64,000 nucleotides of DNA from Isochrysis galbana (GCA_018136815.1 CM030934.1:7400977-7464976); one strand, 5' to 3'. Counted from the stretch's first letter, positions 29,693-40,520 are shown. Translations and numbers: made by a program. Notes: a model not told the origin generated them from the letters alone.

Positions 29693-32683
29693 ATGGGGCG
29701 TCGCGCGCGGCGCGGCGGACCGCTGCGCTGGGTGGGCTGGGTGCTCGGAGCCGGCGCGGTGCTCGCCGAGGAGCGCCACACAAGACTACTGATCGGCGAC
29801 GGTGCTCCGCTGGTGCACTGGCTGCAGCAGGCCGACCAGAGCCGTGGTGAGCCGAGCGCGAGTGGGTACGTGCTGCTCGCTGGCAACCAGACCGCTCATG
29901 AGGAGGCATTGCTTGCTGAGATCAAGGCGCGTGCCTCGGGGTCGGATGCGCGGTACCTCCTGGATCCAGCCGCATGGCACCATATAAGCTGTGCCGCCGG
30001 CTGCGACAACCTGATAGATAACGTGAGTCTAGCACTGAGCAGCCGGGCGAGTCTGTGGACGGTGATCTACATCAGTGAAGCAGAGCATGCCTCGCCTTCC
30101 CAGGTTGCGAGCTTGGTGGGGAAGTTCTGGCGGACCGCGCGATGCACCCATGCCACCGCCTCGTGGCAGCTGAGTGTCGACTGCCGGCGGACCCTTTTTG
30201 CACTGTCGACAGCCTTCGGCATTGATCTTTTAGAGATCCAGGAGGAGCCGCACATGCAAGGCGAACCCGTGAAGAGCACCCGCAGAGCCACGGGGCAAGA
30301 TGATGCCGGAGGCGGCGAGATTGGTGGAACGGAGCCCCGCGATGGATCTGTTCCATCGCGAGCACAATCGGCGAGCGTGAGCACCGGCTCCACGTCCACC
30401 GAGCTTCGGGACCGAATCTTGCGCGAGTGCTCCGGCTGGCTTGCCACAGTGGACATGGCGACGCGCCAATCAGTGCGCCCGGCGCGGGTCATGCGGAATG
30501 CGATCGCGGTCGCCCTTGGGACCCCGGGCATGTCGACATTCGCCGCACTTATCGCTCATCAGAAGGCGTACAGGAGTCGTCGCCATTGGATGAGAGCATG
30601 CGCCGCAGGGTCGAAGTGCTCGGAAAAAGGTGGAGATTGCAATGATCAAAACGTGGTGAATTCTGGGGCGGACGCTTCCGCTCTCTCCAGGCTGGTTGGC
30701 CAGGAGCCAGTAGTGAGAGAGGTGCGTGCCCGTCTCGACGCCATCGCATCAGGTGCGGACAGCGGCGAAAATGCGCACGTCTTCTTCTTCTATGGCTTTC
30801 CTGGTACTGGCAAGACCTTCTTAGCCGAGCTCATCGCGCAGGCGGTGCACGGCTCAACAACATCGCCACATTACAAAAAGTTTGCGATGCAGAATTATAA
30901 GACTGACGAGGACATGTGGACGTTGACGTCGCCGCCATGTGGCATCAAGGGTAAAGCGGGCGCATTCCAAGAGTTATTTGAGTTGCGAGCATCACCTGCG
31001 CTCAGGAGGGAGCGTGCCGGACCAGTCGTCGTCTTCGACGAGATTGAGGAGGCGCGGAAGGACTTCATGACATCAGCACTCATCCACGCCATTGACCACC
31101 GTGGCTTCGTTGAGTACCGTCTCAAGCCGAACTCCGAGGATTGCACGCTGGCCCAGGTGCCCACAGGAGGTGCCTTTTTCGTACTCACGTCTAACTGCTT
31201 CATGGATGACCTTGGCGAGGTATTTCAAGCGGAGAACATCCCTGGCCGCCCCCCCAGCGAGGTCTACGAAGCGACCCGCGCAGAGATGGAACGGCGCATT
31301 TTCGATGAGCACATCGCATGCTCAAATTCAGACGGCAGGGCCTCGCCATTCGCGGCGGGCAAGATGCGCGATCGCATGCGTGGTAACGTGTGGCCATTCT
31401 TGCCGTTGTCAGAGAATCAGTTGATTGCCACCTTTGAACTTGAGCTGGAAGAGCGTGCGGCCATGTATGAGGCCACCAACGGCGTCTCCCTTTACTGGAC
31501 GCGAGAGTTTGCTCGATTGGCGGTGATGCCCCCAACATCTCCATCAGCACAATCCCACGCTCGTCTCCAGACAGGAACCCTACCAAGCATGCAGCCGGAC
31601 ATCTCGGTTCGCAAGCGCATTGATATTCTCATGCGGCTCGACTCTCTCTCGGTCGAGCGCATCTATGCCGCTGGGGTTGCGCGCTGCCGACCGCGTCGCA
31701 TGAGCACCCTGATTCTCCACATGCGAGGAGGCAAGCCTGCCGGAGAGTCCGTATGCGATGACTCGAGGAACATCACTTATGCCCAGCGCCCCTTAGACGC
31801 CGACACCTTCCCGAATCACAGCGATGTCACCGCGGACTCGTCCGCGAGGACCTCGTCCCAGCAACGCCAGGTAACGCATCTCACTCACTCGAGTAGTCGT
31901 GCAAGTACTTCATCACTAGCCCGCGCCGTGGCCATCGACGCAAACACCAATCGGGCATTCGATACGCACGCAGTCTCGTCGCATTCGGACGTGGAGGAAA
32001 ACTTGAGGATCCAATTGGAGAGTGCAATGCAGCTCGCCAACGAGCAGGCAAGTGAAATTGAGAGGTTACGCGATGAAGTGCACGAGCTGCAGCAATCGCT
32101 CTTCTATTGGAAGCTTGCATTCGCTGCTCTTGTACTGGTAAATGCCGTCGCAACTCTCGTCACATTACTCTGGGCAAGTCATGTCTTCGGCATCTATATG
32201 GCCACCATGATTAAGCTTGCCATGTGGTCCACGGCGGCGGTGCTGGTGGTGACTTTGGCATTTTCGGCAGCCGCCCTCGTCTTGTGCCATACGGGGACAT
32301 CATGGGCATGCGTACTAGTCCGAATCCTTCAGAATAGCATATATTCCGCATGGTGGTTCTTGCGATTCCTCATGGGCGCACACGGCGCCTTGCTCTTCCT
32401 AGCATGTTTGGCCTGCGTGGTGGCCTTGATTGTGATGTGTGCGGGACGTTGCTTACGGTGGCAGGTTAAGAGAGATCGACAAGAGTTGGAAGAGCTACAA
32501 AATCATTTGAAGGTTGAGAGGCAAGTCATGAAGGCCGAGATACGCAGCTTGGAAGAGCCACGGATACCAGCATCGTGTGCACGGAGGTGTGCACGAGATG
32601 AAAGGAGTCGAGTGGGCGAAGGCTCATCCGAGCGGATCGCCTTTGATTTAGAGAGCAAGATTCTCAACTTGGAAGATGAATAA
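29693..32683 (+). CDS. Torsin/Clp-like AAA+ ATPase with signal peptide and four TM segments
   Basis: Single exon, 996 residues. A basic-hydrophobic start (RWVGWVLGAGAVLA) is a signal peptide. A roughly 200-residue domain of unknown type follows. The AAA+ core has SRLVGQEPVVREVRARLD, Walker A GFPGTGKT (about 369), the Clp-type IKGKAGAFQELF segment, Walker B VVVFDEIEEA (about 445-454) and sensor-1 FFVLTSNCFMDD. The arrangement matches the torsin/ClpB-D2 clade. After a Ser/Thr-rich linker come a coiled coil (about 765-800), four hydrophobic helices (about 804-925) and a final coiled coil. Torsins act in the ER and nuclear-envelope lumen. Here the signal peptide puts the ATPase in the lumen with its own membrane anchor. 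A role in ER/envelope remodelling is inference. Confidence 0.82.
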   Translation: MGRRARRGGPLRWVGWVLGAGAVLAEERHTRLLIGDGAPLVHWLQQADQSRGEPSASGYVLLAGNQTAHEEALLAEIKARASGSDARYLLDPAAWHHISCAAGCDNLIDNVSLALSSRASLWTVIYISEAEHASPSQVASLVGKFWRTARCTHATASWQLSVDCRRTLFALSTAFGIDLLEIQEEPHMQGEPVKSTRRATGQDDAGGGEIGGTEPRDGSVPSRAQSASVSTGSTSTELRDRILRECSGWLATVDMATRQSVRPARVMRNAIAVALGTPGMSTFAALIAHQKAYRSRRHWMRACAAGSKCSEKGGDCNDQNVVNSGADASALSRLVGQEPVVREVRARLDAIASGADSGENAHVFFFYGFPGTGKTFLAELIAQAVHGSTTSPHYKKFAMQNYKTDEDMWTLTSPPCGIKGKAGAFQELFELRASPALRRERAGPVVVFDEIEEARKDFMTSALIHAIDHRGFVEYRLKPNSEDCTLAQVPTGGAFFVLTSNCFMDDLGEVFQAENIPGRPPSEVYEATRAEMERRIFDEHIACSNSDGRASPFAAGKMRDRMRGNVWPFLPLSENQLIATFELELEERAAMYEATNGVSLYWTREFARLAVMPPTSPSAQSHARLQTGTLPSMQPDISVRKRIDILMRLDSLSVERIYAAGVARCRPRRMSTLILHMRGGKPAGESVCDDSRNITYAQRPLDADTFPNHSDVTADSSARTSSQQRQVTHLTHSSSRASTSSLARAVAIDANTNRAFDTHAVSSHSDVEENLRIQLESAMQLANEQASEIERLRDEVHELQQSLFYWKLAFAALVLVNAVATLVTLLWASHVFGIYMATMIKLAMWSTAAVLVVTLAFSAAALVLCHTGTSWACVLVRILQNSIYSAWWFLRFLMGAHGALLFLACLACVVALIVMCAGRCLRWQVKRDRQELEELQNHLKVERQVMKAEIRSLEEPRIPASCARRCARDERSRVGEGSSERIAFDLESKILNLEDE

Positions 32684-33119
32684 TGTCGCAGTAAGCCCCG
32701 ACGGAGACGATATTGAAGGATCTCGCGATGAATGTGTGACGTCTTCCCAATAGGGCAATAATGTGCATTGAAGAATCCTATGTTCGCACCGCCGATTTCT
32801 TTAGATACGCCAGGTTGAGTACCTCCCCTAAAATAGAGGTGGGAGATATTGCGTTGGATAAAAAGCGTCGGTACATCGGAGAGTCAGAATATTTTTTTCG
32901 CGAGAAGGGGCGAAGATTTCCCCTCTCGCAATCCGAAGTGGGAGCGGAGCAATGGCGACCGATCCACTGTGACAGGCCGACCATCGCCGCGCTCCAGCGA
33001 GAGCACGGCGGCGGTCAGCCTCCCCTTGTCAAGGCCCTTGTCGCAGGCGTTCGGAATAATCATTAGTGAGGCGGGACACACTAATCTCATGATTGGTCGC
33101 CATGGAGGGGGGCCTCGCC
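32684..33119. other. Intergenic downstream of the AAA+ gene
   Basis: No supported gene. A short inverted repeat around TTCGCGAGAAGGGGCG / CCCCTCTCGCAA occurs near 32897-32930. Confidence 0.5.
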
Positions 33120-33330
33120 GTCTAGCGTGTGAAAAAAAACTTCTTAATATTCTCGCCGTGTCGCCGTGTACGCGGCCCTGCACAACTAGTTTGCAGCCGC
33201 GCCCGCATCCCATATCACATCATCACACTTGCCTTGCGGCCCGTCCCCTCGTGCTCTACCTAGGGGCTCAGTGCGTGGGGTTTCCAGTGACAGGCGACGT
33301 GTACCGATCCCCGATGGACCCGTCCTCGAC
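33120..33330 (-). repeat. SINE-like dispersed repeat, copy 2
   Basis: The reverse complement reads ATCGGGGATCGGTACACG, then GAGCCCCTAGGTAGAGCACG and GGCGAGAATATTAAGAAG plus a T run. It is most similar to 55070-55300. Confidence 0.75.
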
Positions 33331-33429
33331 TTCTTCCTGCGCCACCGGGCAATCGGTCGTTCTTGCGTCCTCTCTTGATTGGTGTCGTGTTGGGCCATTG
33401 GGGTTGCGCTGTTTTCGGGGTTTTCGTGT

Positions 33430-34593
33430 CTAGCGGGGCTTGGGCGAGGGCACATTCGAAACCGAGAGACGCATGTGGGAGGCGATTGTGTCAATAAGGC
33501 AAGATGAAATCTGGTCTGCACTCACGCTCATGGAGCCGCGCAAGAACATCACTCGAGCAACCCGAAGCCGAAAGGTGAAGTCAGGCCCACACGTGCGAAA
33601 CACGATGGCAAAGGACTCGCCGGAGTGAGTGGTGCCGTCATGATAGACGCCAATGAACTCGTCCCTGAACTCCATCCTCAGTTCTTCCTCCTCCTTCAGC
33701 TTGAGCGGGGCAACATAGCCAGAGAGTTGCTTGGCCGACGTGAGAGAAACGCCTGTAGTGCGCTCGATGTAGGTGCGTAGTCTGTCGCTCTTATTCAAGG
33801 GGATGCTTGCCCCAAGGAGCACCTCGACCCACTCTGCGCGCGAGGCTTGCGTGGCAACAGGCACGCGGTGCAGACCGTTGATGACCATGCCCTCGCCGCA
33901 TTCCTCTGCAACGGCGCCCTTGAAGTCGTGGATGGCCTTCTGAATCTTCTCCTTGTTACCGGTAAGTTTTATGTCCTTGGCTAGCCCGGCCGTATGCTTC
34001 GCCGTCTGCGTGCAATGCCTCACCACTGACTGCTTGCCCGAGCCAACGTTACACTTGCAGACGTTGCACCAGAGCTGCCCGGCGATCACCTTGAGCTTGT
34101 CATTGGGGAACTCACTCAGCCGCTTGGCGATGGTGTCCGCTGAGACGTCGTTCATGCGCGCGCCGTTCTTCTTCTTCGAGCTGCCGCGACCCGCGCCTAC
34201 GGCCGTCTGCTTCTTCTTCTTGGGGACGTAATTCGCGAACGACACCTTGCGCTTCTTTGAAATTTCCGACGCAACCGGCATGTGCTTCTTGAAGAACGCA
34301 GCTACGGTAGGTTGGCGGCTGCCTTGAGGAGCGACTGCCTCGCCCTCGCCCTCGCCCTTGCCCTCGCCCTCGCCCTCGCCCTCGCCCTCGTCCTCCTCGC
34401 TGCCGCCGTCGTTGTCGTCGTCGAAGGGGGGGGCGCCGAGCACAGTGCGCTCGTCGAAGTCTGAGTCAGTCTGAGGACTCGTGCACCTCCTCCACGACAT
34501 TTGGGCGCGTTGGGCGCATGCGGGCCGCCAGCTCTGGCGCCGAGATGAGGCCGGCTGCGTGGAATCCAAGGAGAGCTTCGAGCCGGTCGCCCA
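33430..34593 (-). pseudogene. hAT-like transposase with BED zinc finger, N-terminal half
   Basis: Translation likely began at Met 34593 (MGDRLEALLGFHAAGLISAP). A one-base shift near 34465 separates that start from DSDFDERTVLGAPPFDDD. An acidic (GE)n stretch from a CTCGCC microsatellite and a basic KKRKVSF/SKKKNGAR region follow. The finger LWCNVCKCNVGSGKQS-VVRHCTQTAKH provides C-x2-C and H-x7-H. The fold continues to EFIGVYHDGTTHSGESFAIV, which looks like the first catalytic Asp strand of an RNase-H-fold hAT transposase. It ends at 33430 with the rest missing. A second, shorter copy lies at 5115-5568. Confidence 0.72.
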
Positions 34594-35159
34594 TGCTCTC
34601 GGTGGGTCGGTCGGTCGAGGGTGGTGTCTTGCTCGGCTCCGAAAAAACGGTTTTTGATCGAGGTGTTGGGTGTCGGGAAGCGGGAGAAGCTATTTTTGGT
34701 TCGAAGATTTCAACCAATCTTTTGTCACTTATTTACGGCACCAATTGATTGGGCAATATTTCCGTCAACACTTAGGGGGTTTCTGGTCAATCATCAACAT
34801 CAATCTTTCCCGGATTTTTAGCAATCTTTCTGGACCCCCTTATCCTCCCCCCCCCCCCCCCCCCGCGCTTTTCCCTGGTGAGTCGCCCAACGTGGGTCGG
34901 TTCGCCTCACTGGGTTTTCACCCATTGTAATTTATGCAGATTTATAATCGGAGCCGGGGATCTGCGAGGGCGGAGATTCGAAGAGGTGCATATGCGTTTG
35001 TGGTGTCAACACACTTCAAGGCGTACGGGTACGTACGGGCAGGTGCAGGTGCGCTGAGGGGTGTCGTGATAGTACCGGGCTAGTGGGAGTAGTGGTACTA
35101 CTAGTAACATTATTTTACATGATTGTTCCAGTCTAAAAGGCCTAGGCCTAAATGGGGTC
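34594..35159. other. Intergenic, no gene seen
   Basis: AT-richer DNA with a C homopolymer at about 34848-34864. GTGGTACTACTAGTAACATT near 35089 resembles CTAGTA-type stretches found near several gene starts. Confidence 0.5.
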
Positions 35160-35460
35160 CTTCATCGGTGTCACCTTTCAGTGGGATCTCTGGGTGTTTT
35201 ATCCATTGGAGTTTCCGTCCCGTGTGCGGATTTGTGATTTGTCCACGGCACCCTCTCCACAGATCTTTTGAGGGCTCTATGGAACGATTGCAGTGCTGCT
35301 AGCGTTTGCATCCAGTACCTCGATACATAGTGGTTATAAAGAGTGAGTGACCATGCTATCAACAACTTTGCAACCATCTCCCCACTCCTCGTTTCGAAGG
35401 GGATAGAAGTTGTACCCTGCTCACGGGGGGGCATCGGTCGAAAAACAACCGACGCTGAGG
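35160..35460 (-). mobile_element. LINE fragment downstream of the TMEM209-like gene
   Basis: The minus strand reads LLIAWSLTLYNHYVSRYW, then TLAALQSFHRALKRSVERVP and ETPMDKTPRDP. It matches LQTLAAPRSFHTAVKRSVDR at 22920-23060. Confidence 0.65.
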
Positions 35461-35701
35461 CCACGGTCTCTCAAGGTGGACATCGTCACGGATGCTTGCT
35501 AGTGGATGATGACGATAGGTTAGCCAAAAGATGGGCTGATATCGTGAACCAATCAGAGTGGACATGCTGATGGACAGGGCGGAGAGATAGGGGGCACAAA
35601 CGATGTGATTTGCAGCAACGCCGCCTCTTAACGTTCCAACAATGCTGAAGTACGGACGATCTTGTGAGCCCATATGTTCTTTCAAGACACTCGCTTCAGT
35701 T

Positions 35702-38629
35702 TCAGTGGTGAACGTCCACCTCTTTGCAAATTTGGGCGAGGGAAAGTTGTTCGAGCTCATGGGACCAAGGATGCAGCACGGACAGAAGGCCATGGAATGC
35801 GATCGGAGACGTAGGTCTCGGTGGTGTTGCGGTGCCTTTTGTGGTGAGAGAGTCCAGCCATAGACTGTAGCTTTGTTCGGCGAGATTGATACCACAAAGG
35901 AAGCCGCCATGCTTCGCGCGCTGGAGTACGAAGAGCACCATGGCATCAAGAGCATTTTGCTCGCCTTCCGCAACTACCCACCTAGTAAAACGAAACGGAG
36001 GGGGCGTCAATCAGTGTAAAATACGCAAGGGTTGTGGGGAATGAGCTAGCGATGCCATCGTGCGATCCCAGCTCCGCCTCCATTTTGCGCTTTGCGTACT
36101 CAGTACCGAAGACGAACAGTGAGAAACGTGGCGGGGATCCGGCGGACGATCCCGGTTGCCGGATGAGCACAGCGTCGGACTTTCGCAACTGAGCCTCGCC
36201 TTCATCAGCAAAATGCCGAGAAGAGAAGGCATCATGGGCCATCTCAGGCTTCCAAAAAATTACACCCTCACCAAGTGCTGGTTTAGACGTAGTAGCTGGG
36301 GCAGGAGCAGCGGCTCCACCAAATAGTCCGGTGCCCGCAGGCCTCGGGGCGATGCCACCAGTGAAGGGCGTGCTTAGGAAGCTGCCTCCGCTAAAGAGCG
36401 AGGAGCCCGATGGCGCAGGCGCGGCAGACGTCGAATCGGGTTTTGGAGCGGCAACGAAATCGAGGTAAGTCTGGATGCACATTCAGAGGGGTGGAAGACT
36501 GAGCGTGAGGGGCTGGGCGCGTGCCGGAAGGCGTCCATGCCGAAAGGCGTGCAACATGGCCACGCACCTTGAAGAGGTGCACAATGATCTCAGCATCGGT
36601 TGGCAACTTCTCGTGCCAACCACCACCTCCCCGGTCCCACTTATACTCGCCAAGACAATGGCCGCGTGCGAGTTCAGAGATGCGCGCCCGCACGTATGGC
36701 TTGGTGTCGACTCCATACCCAGTGACTTGAAGGAAGCGATGGAGTTTGGTGTGTTGATGAGCTAGAGCCTTCGCACTTGCATCGGTGTGAGTATGAGCTA
36801 GCCACTGCGAGACGCTTACTGGCGCTCCGGACGCCGCAGGCGGTGGTGCTGCCATAGATGGCGTGGCGAAGAGCGAGCTGCCGCAGCAGCCACCAAATAG
36901 AGAAGAGGTTGAACCAGTAGGTGCTGTGGCAACGCTGATTCCCTTTGCTGCGGCCGCCGTCACATCAGTCGCATTCGCATCCAGGAGCGCGGAGAGCGGC
37001 TGCACCACAGCCGCTGCCAGCCAGATGCGTAGGTTGTCGCGCCACCTGAGAGAGGGTGATAGATGGGTGTGGTAGGGTGAGCTGAGGGGCAACTCACCCA
37101 CGCCGATGCGATAGTGACATGGCAGCAAGGAGCAGCTCGACATTCGGCTAGCGTGGCCCGATCGCCCATGCAGCCGCAGCCAACATTGAGCAATGAGCTG
37201 TTGGGATGAGTGGTTGCCAGGGCCTGCATTACTTTGACAGAGTCGATCCACGCTCTACGGACTCATCCAAAAGCTTGAGAGAACGCAGCAACCGAGTCGC
37301 GCGACGCGCAATCACCGATGGGTCTTGCTGCCGGTCGCTCGAGGATGGAATGTACATCGCTCGCTGGTACTTTGATGCAGAGCCGCCGCTCGCACTGCCG
37401 GTGCTAATACGACGTGACGATTCGACCGCAGTGCCACCCACCAGACTTGCTGTCGGAGAGGCCGCGGCAAGAAAGGGTGAAAGGCCACAGGTACCAAATT
37501 GTGGGCTGCTAGCGAAGGGCGAGTTGCCAAAGGATGCCACTCCAGGCGGTGAAGTGATAGTTCTGGACATTGACCCTCCGAGCGGAGAGCTCTGTGTTGC
37601 TATTGCTGCTCCACCCAACGGATAGCCTGTCCTAAGAGAAGCGAGGGCGCTCGGCGGCGACGCGCCCATAGCACTGAGAGATGCGCTGGTCTGTGACAGC
37701 GGGCTCAAGCTCGGGCCCAATCCCAACCCGTTCGTGTGCCCACCGGGGCGCGTTCCCGTGCCGGGGGCAATTTCGCTTCCACTTAAGGGAAACGGTGAGC
37801 CAAACGGTGGGGACGACACGTGTGGAGAAAATCCGCCCAATGAGCTCAGGCTGCCATAGGGCGACCCTGCCTGGAATCCGCACAGCGACTGCAATCCAGA
37901 CGCAGTCTGGGGAATCCCTCTCGCTCCGCCGCCGGTCATCAAGTAGTTCGGGCTGCCTAGTGTTGCAGACCATGAAGGCTGTATCAAAGCTGTGGCTGAG
38001 ACCCTAGTGTCGCATCCAGCGCCAAAGCCACCGCCGACGCTCGCGCCGGAGCTCGACGCGGCTGGGCCGATCAATAACGAAGCGCCAGGAGATTGCTCGC
38101 TCGCATTGCGCTGGCGCTTCGACGCCTCCTCAGCTGAGAGGTATGCATCGAGGGCGCGTGCATTCGTGATGGGCCTCCCACCGGATGCGCTGGGCGAGAC
38201 TCCTGCACCATGTGCACTTGTACGCAACGGCCGCGGCGTCGGTCCAGGAGTTCGCTGCGCCGTTGGTGTAGTAGAGGCGGCTGGCGCGGCAGCCGGAGCC
38301 GCAGACGGTGCGGGAGGAGGTGAGGTGTGCGGCAGGGTGCGCTGCCAGCGGTGTGCTATGGCGGCAGCTGCAAAGACGAGCAGCATGGCCGCTGTGCCAT
38401 GCGCCGCTATGAGTGCGAGGATCGATGCAAGCGAGAAGGCGGGAGAATGGGAGGACAGCACTCGCGGCGCGTCACATGTGGGCCCCAGCTGCATGCCGAG
38501 CGCGGCAGCCTCGCAGTCCGCAGCGATCGCGAGGAGGAGCGCACCGAGCGTCAGGCTGAACACCAGCCCAAGCGTCGGCGGCGGCCTCGGCTGCTGCAGA
38601 GGGATCGGGCGGCGCGGCGCGGCGACCAT
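35702..38629 (-). CDS. TMEM209-like nuclear-envelope membrane protein (4 exons)
   Basis: Exons 38629-37233, 37045-36568, 36470-36100 and 35981-35702 join in consistent phases (2, 0, 2) to 841 residues. Donors are GTAATG, GTGCGT and GTACGC. Two hydrophobic helices lie near the N terminus (LVFSLTLGALLLAIAA and IAAHGTAAMLLVFAAAAIA). A long Ser/Gly/Pro-rich, partly FG-containing linker follows. The conserved C-terminal domain has WRDNLRIWLAAAVVQPLSAL, YVRARISELARGHCLGEYKW, LPTDAEIIVHLFKTYLDF, FSLFVFGTEWVV and ALDAMVLFVLQRAKHGGFLC with GINLAEQSYSLW. This is the order seen in animal TMEM209 and its plant relatives. Human TMEM209 is a nuclear-envelope protein reported to bind NUP205. The GLFGG/LFSGG motifs in the insert are nucleoporin-like. 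The last exon boundary rests on phase and motif only. Confidence 0.82.
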
Positions 38630-38924
38630 CGCACAACAGGGAGAGAGCGCTGGTGGGCAGGGGTGGGGATGGGAGGGGGGGGGGGGGGTGAAGGGGGGCT
38701 GAGAGCGACAAAGGCAGAGAGGGGGGGGGGGGGGCGGGAAGCGGATGCGGGGAAGGTGGCGAGGGAACGCGGGCGGAGAGGCGTGAGAGCGCGCGCGGTC
38801 CGGGGATCGATAGATCGATAGGTGTAAAAAAAGAGTATTCGTATGAGTACTCTACTCCGAGTATTAGTATGAGTACGGAATATGTACTCCAGAGAGAGGA
38901 GTCGTTAGAACTTATAGCGTCGTA
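38630..38924. other. 5' flank of the TMEM209-like gene
   Basis: G homopolymers (38678-38688, 38721-38734) and an AGTATTCGTATGAGTACT-type stretch with GAGTAC repeated near 38830-38890. No gene is seen. Confidence 0.5.
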
Positions 38925-38990
38925 GGACATCTTGTTGGCTAGCATCCCTAGTCCCTAGCCACATACACCGGACGAGCCATGCACCAACGA
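38925..38990 (-). repeat. Promoter-proximal repeat R1, copy 4
   Basis: The reverse complement reads GTTGGTGCATGGCTCGTCCG, then GTGTATGTGGCTAGGGA and GATGCTAGCCAACAAGATG, as at 24040-24090. It lies 296 bp upstream of the start codon at 38629 and in the same orientation as that gene. Confidence 0.85.
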
Positions 38991-38995
38991 AGGAG

Positions 38996-40210
38996 GAGAT
39001 CAACCAGGAGACACAGATGCCACCTATGACCTGTCGTTCCAACAAGCGGGCGACCTAATCTTTCACGACACGACGGTTTACGCGGCCATCGTAGAGCTTC
39101 TACTCGAGCTCGAAGGCGTCGACCCCGAGCCTGACTTCTGGGCCCGCTCCTCAAAGGGCCCGTGGCACATCGGAGTCAATGAAGACTGCGCCCAACAATT
39201 CCAAGCTCGGTACGGACTCCAAACCACGCTTCGCATTCACCAAGCACCAAGTTGACGTGGCAGTTCATGTCAAAATCGTAACCATGGAGGACAAGCTAAA
39301 CAAAAAGGGCACCTCGTCGCGTAAGGCGCTCTACGAAGCCCTCCAGGATGTAGCGGCCCACATCGTGGTGGAAGCCGACGGGCTGGCGCAAGCCTCGAAA
39401 ATCACTTTGAGCACCCTAGTCAAAGCCGTCGAAAAAGAAGGGCTCACATTCCTCAAAGGAAACCGCGAGCGAATGAAGCTAGAAGGTGAGTCGGGCACAT
39501 TTGTGTCCAAAGTGGCTCACTCCACGCGCTGGCATCTCTACGTCGCAGCGTCCCAAGGGTCGTTCCTCGTGAGCCACTTCCCGCGCAAGCTTCTCCTTGC
39601 CGTCGACAACACGGTACACGGTACTCCCGGTGAACTACGCCGTGCGCGCGTGCAAGGCATTGGAAATGCCTCAAGGACTCCAAACTCCCCATAAGTTGAT
39701 GATCCATGGTAGCCTCAGGGGCTGCAAAGGCTGGCGCCCCGAAGTGGCACGCAATCTTCAACCGGCCCACAGGCGCTGCATCTGCGACGCAGAGGCGGCC
39801 AAGCGCAAAGAGCGGGTCGAAGCATGGAAGAGGAAGATCGCGCCACGCCCCAAATCGGTGCGTGAGGCACTTGGCAAAGACCCTCCAAAAACTTGCGCGC
39901 GTTTCACGCAAGGTTTATGCCTCCGCAACAAGCGCGGAGTGCGTTGCAACCTCTCGCACGAAATCCCCGGCGCATGGATCGACAACAAGTGCACGATCCG
40001 CTGCCGGCCAACTGCCAACTGTATTTCGCGCACCGCCTTCGATGGCCTGAAATTCGGTATCTTTCGAAAATTTCGCCCGATAATCCTCGATTTTTTTTTG
40101 CTGACCCATCCTACCGATAGCCATAGGGAGCTTATTTAGCCCTTCATTCACCCATTGTCATTGTAGCTGGTGCCCTCCGCACCCCCATAGTGAGTGACCG
40201 GGCTAAAAGC
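38996..40210 (+). mobile_element. LINE ORF1-like remnant with CCCH zinc finger
   Basis: Frame-shifted coding remnant. 39000-39230 gives AIVELLLELEGVDPEPDFWA and KGPWHIGVNEDC (like 26416-26748). 39230-39620 gives KALYEALQDVAAHIVVEADG and VSKVAHSTRWHLYVAASQ. 39600-40010 gives VNYAVRACKALEMPQGLQTP, then CARFTQGLCLRN and GVRCNLSH, a C-x7-C-x8-C-x3-H finger. The protein would bind RNA as an ORF1/gag product. At least two frameshifts break it. The 3' part (40019-40205) is a repeat found again at 50912-51100. Confidence 0.65.
40019..40205 (+). repeat. 190-bp repeat, copy 1
   Basis: TGTATTTCGCGCACCG, then AAATTTCGCC, GACCCATCCTACCG, TAGGGAGCTTATTTAGCCCT and GCACCCCCATAGTGAGTGAC. It matches 50912-51100 in the same order with small indels. 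Confidence 0.85.
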
Positions 40211-40224
40211 TGAGCTCGCGGCTA

Positions 40225-40355
40225 GCGCCCTGCCTTCATCGGCAACGGAGCCCCTACCCCGCGATGGGGGTGTGCGCGGTTGGTGCATGGCTCCTCCGAT
40301 GCATGTGGCCAGGGATCCAGGGATGCTAGCCAACAAGATATTCTACAAGACTACA
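40225..40355 (+). repeat. Promoter-proximal repeat R1, copy 5
   Basis: TCATCGGCAACGGAGCCCCT, GTGTGCGCGGTTGGTGCATG and GATGCTAGCCAACAAGATAT follow the order of copy 3. It ends about 195 bp before the ATG at 40549. Confidence 0.9.
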
Positions 40356-40489
40356 ATTCTAAACGCATTCTTTCATTCCTGCTCGTTTCACGCTAGAGTA
40401 GAGGGAGTATAAATAACTTTTCCCGAAATCGCCCTGACTCTGTTCATCATCCATCTTCCGTCTCGGACCACGCGCGCTCGCTGGCCCCT

Positions 40490-40520
40490 CCCTCCCTCCC
40501 TCCCTCCCTCCCTCCCTCCG
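40490..40520 (+). repeat. (CCCT)n microsatellite in 5' leader
   Basis: About seven CCCT units about 30-60 bp before the start codon of the FKBP-JmjC gene. Confidence 0.9.
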
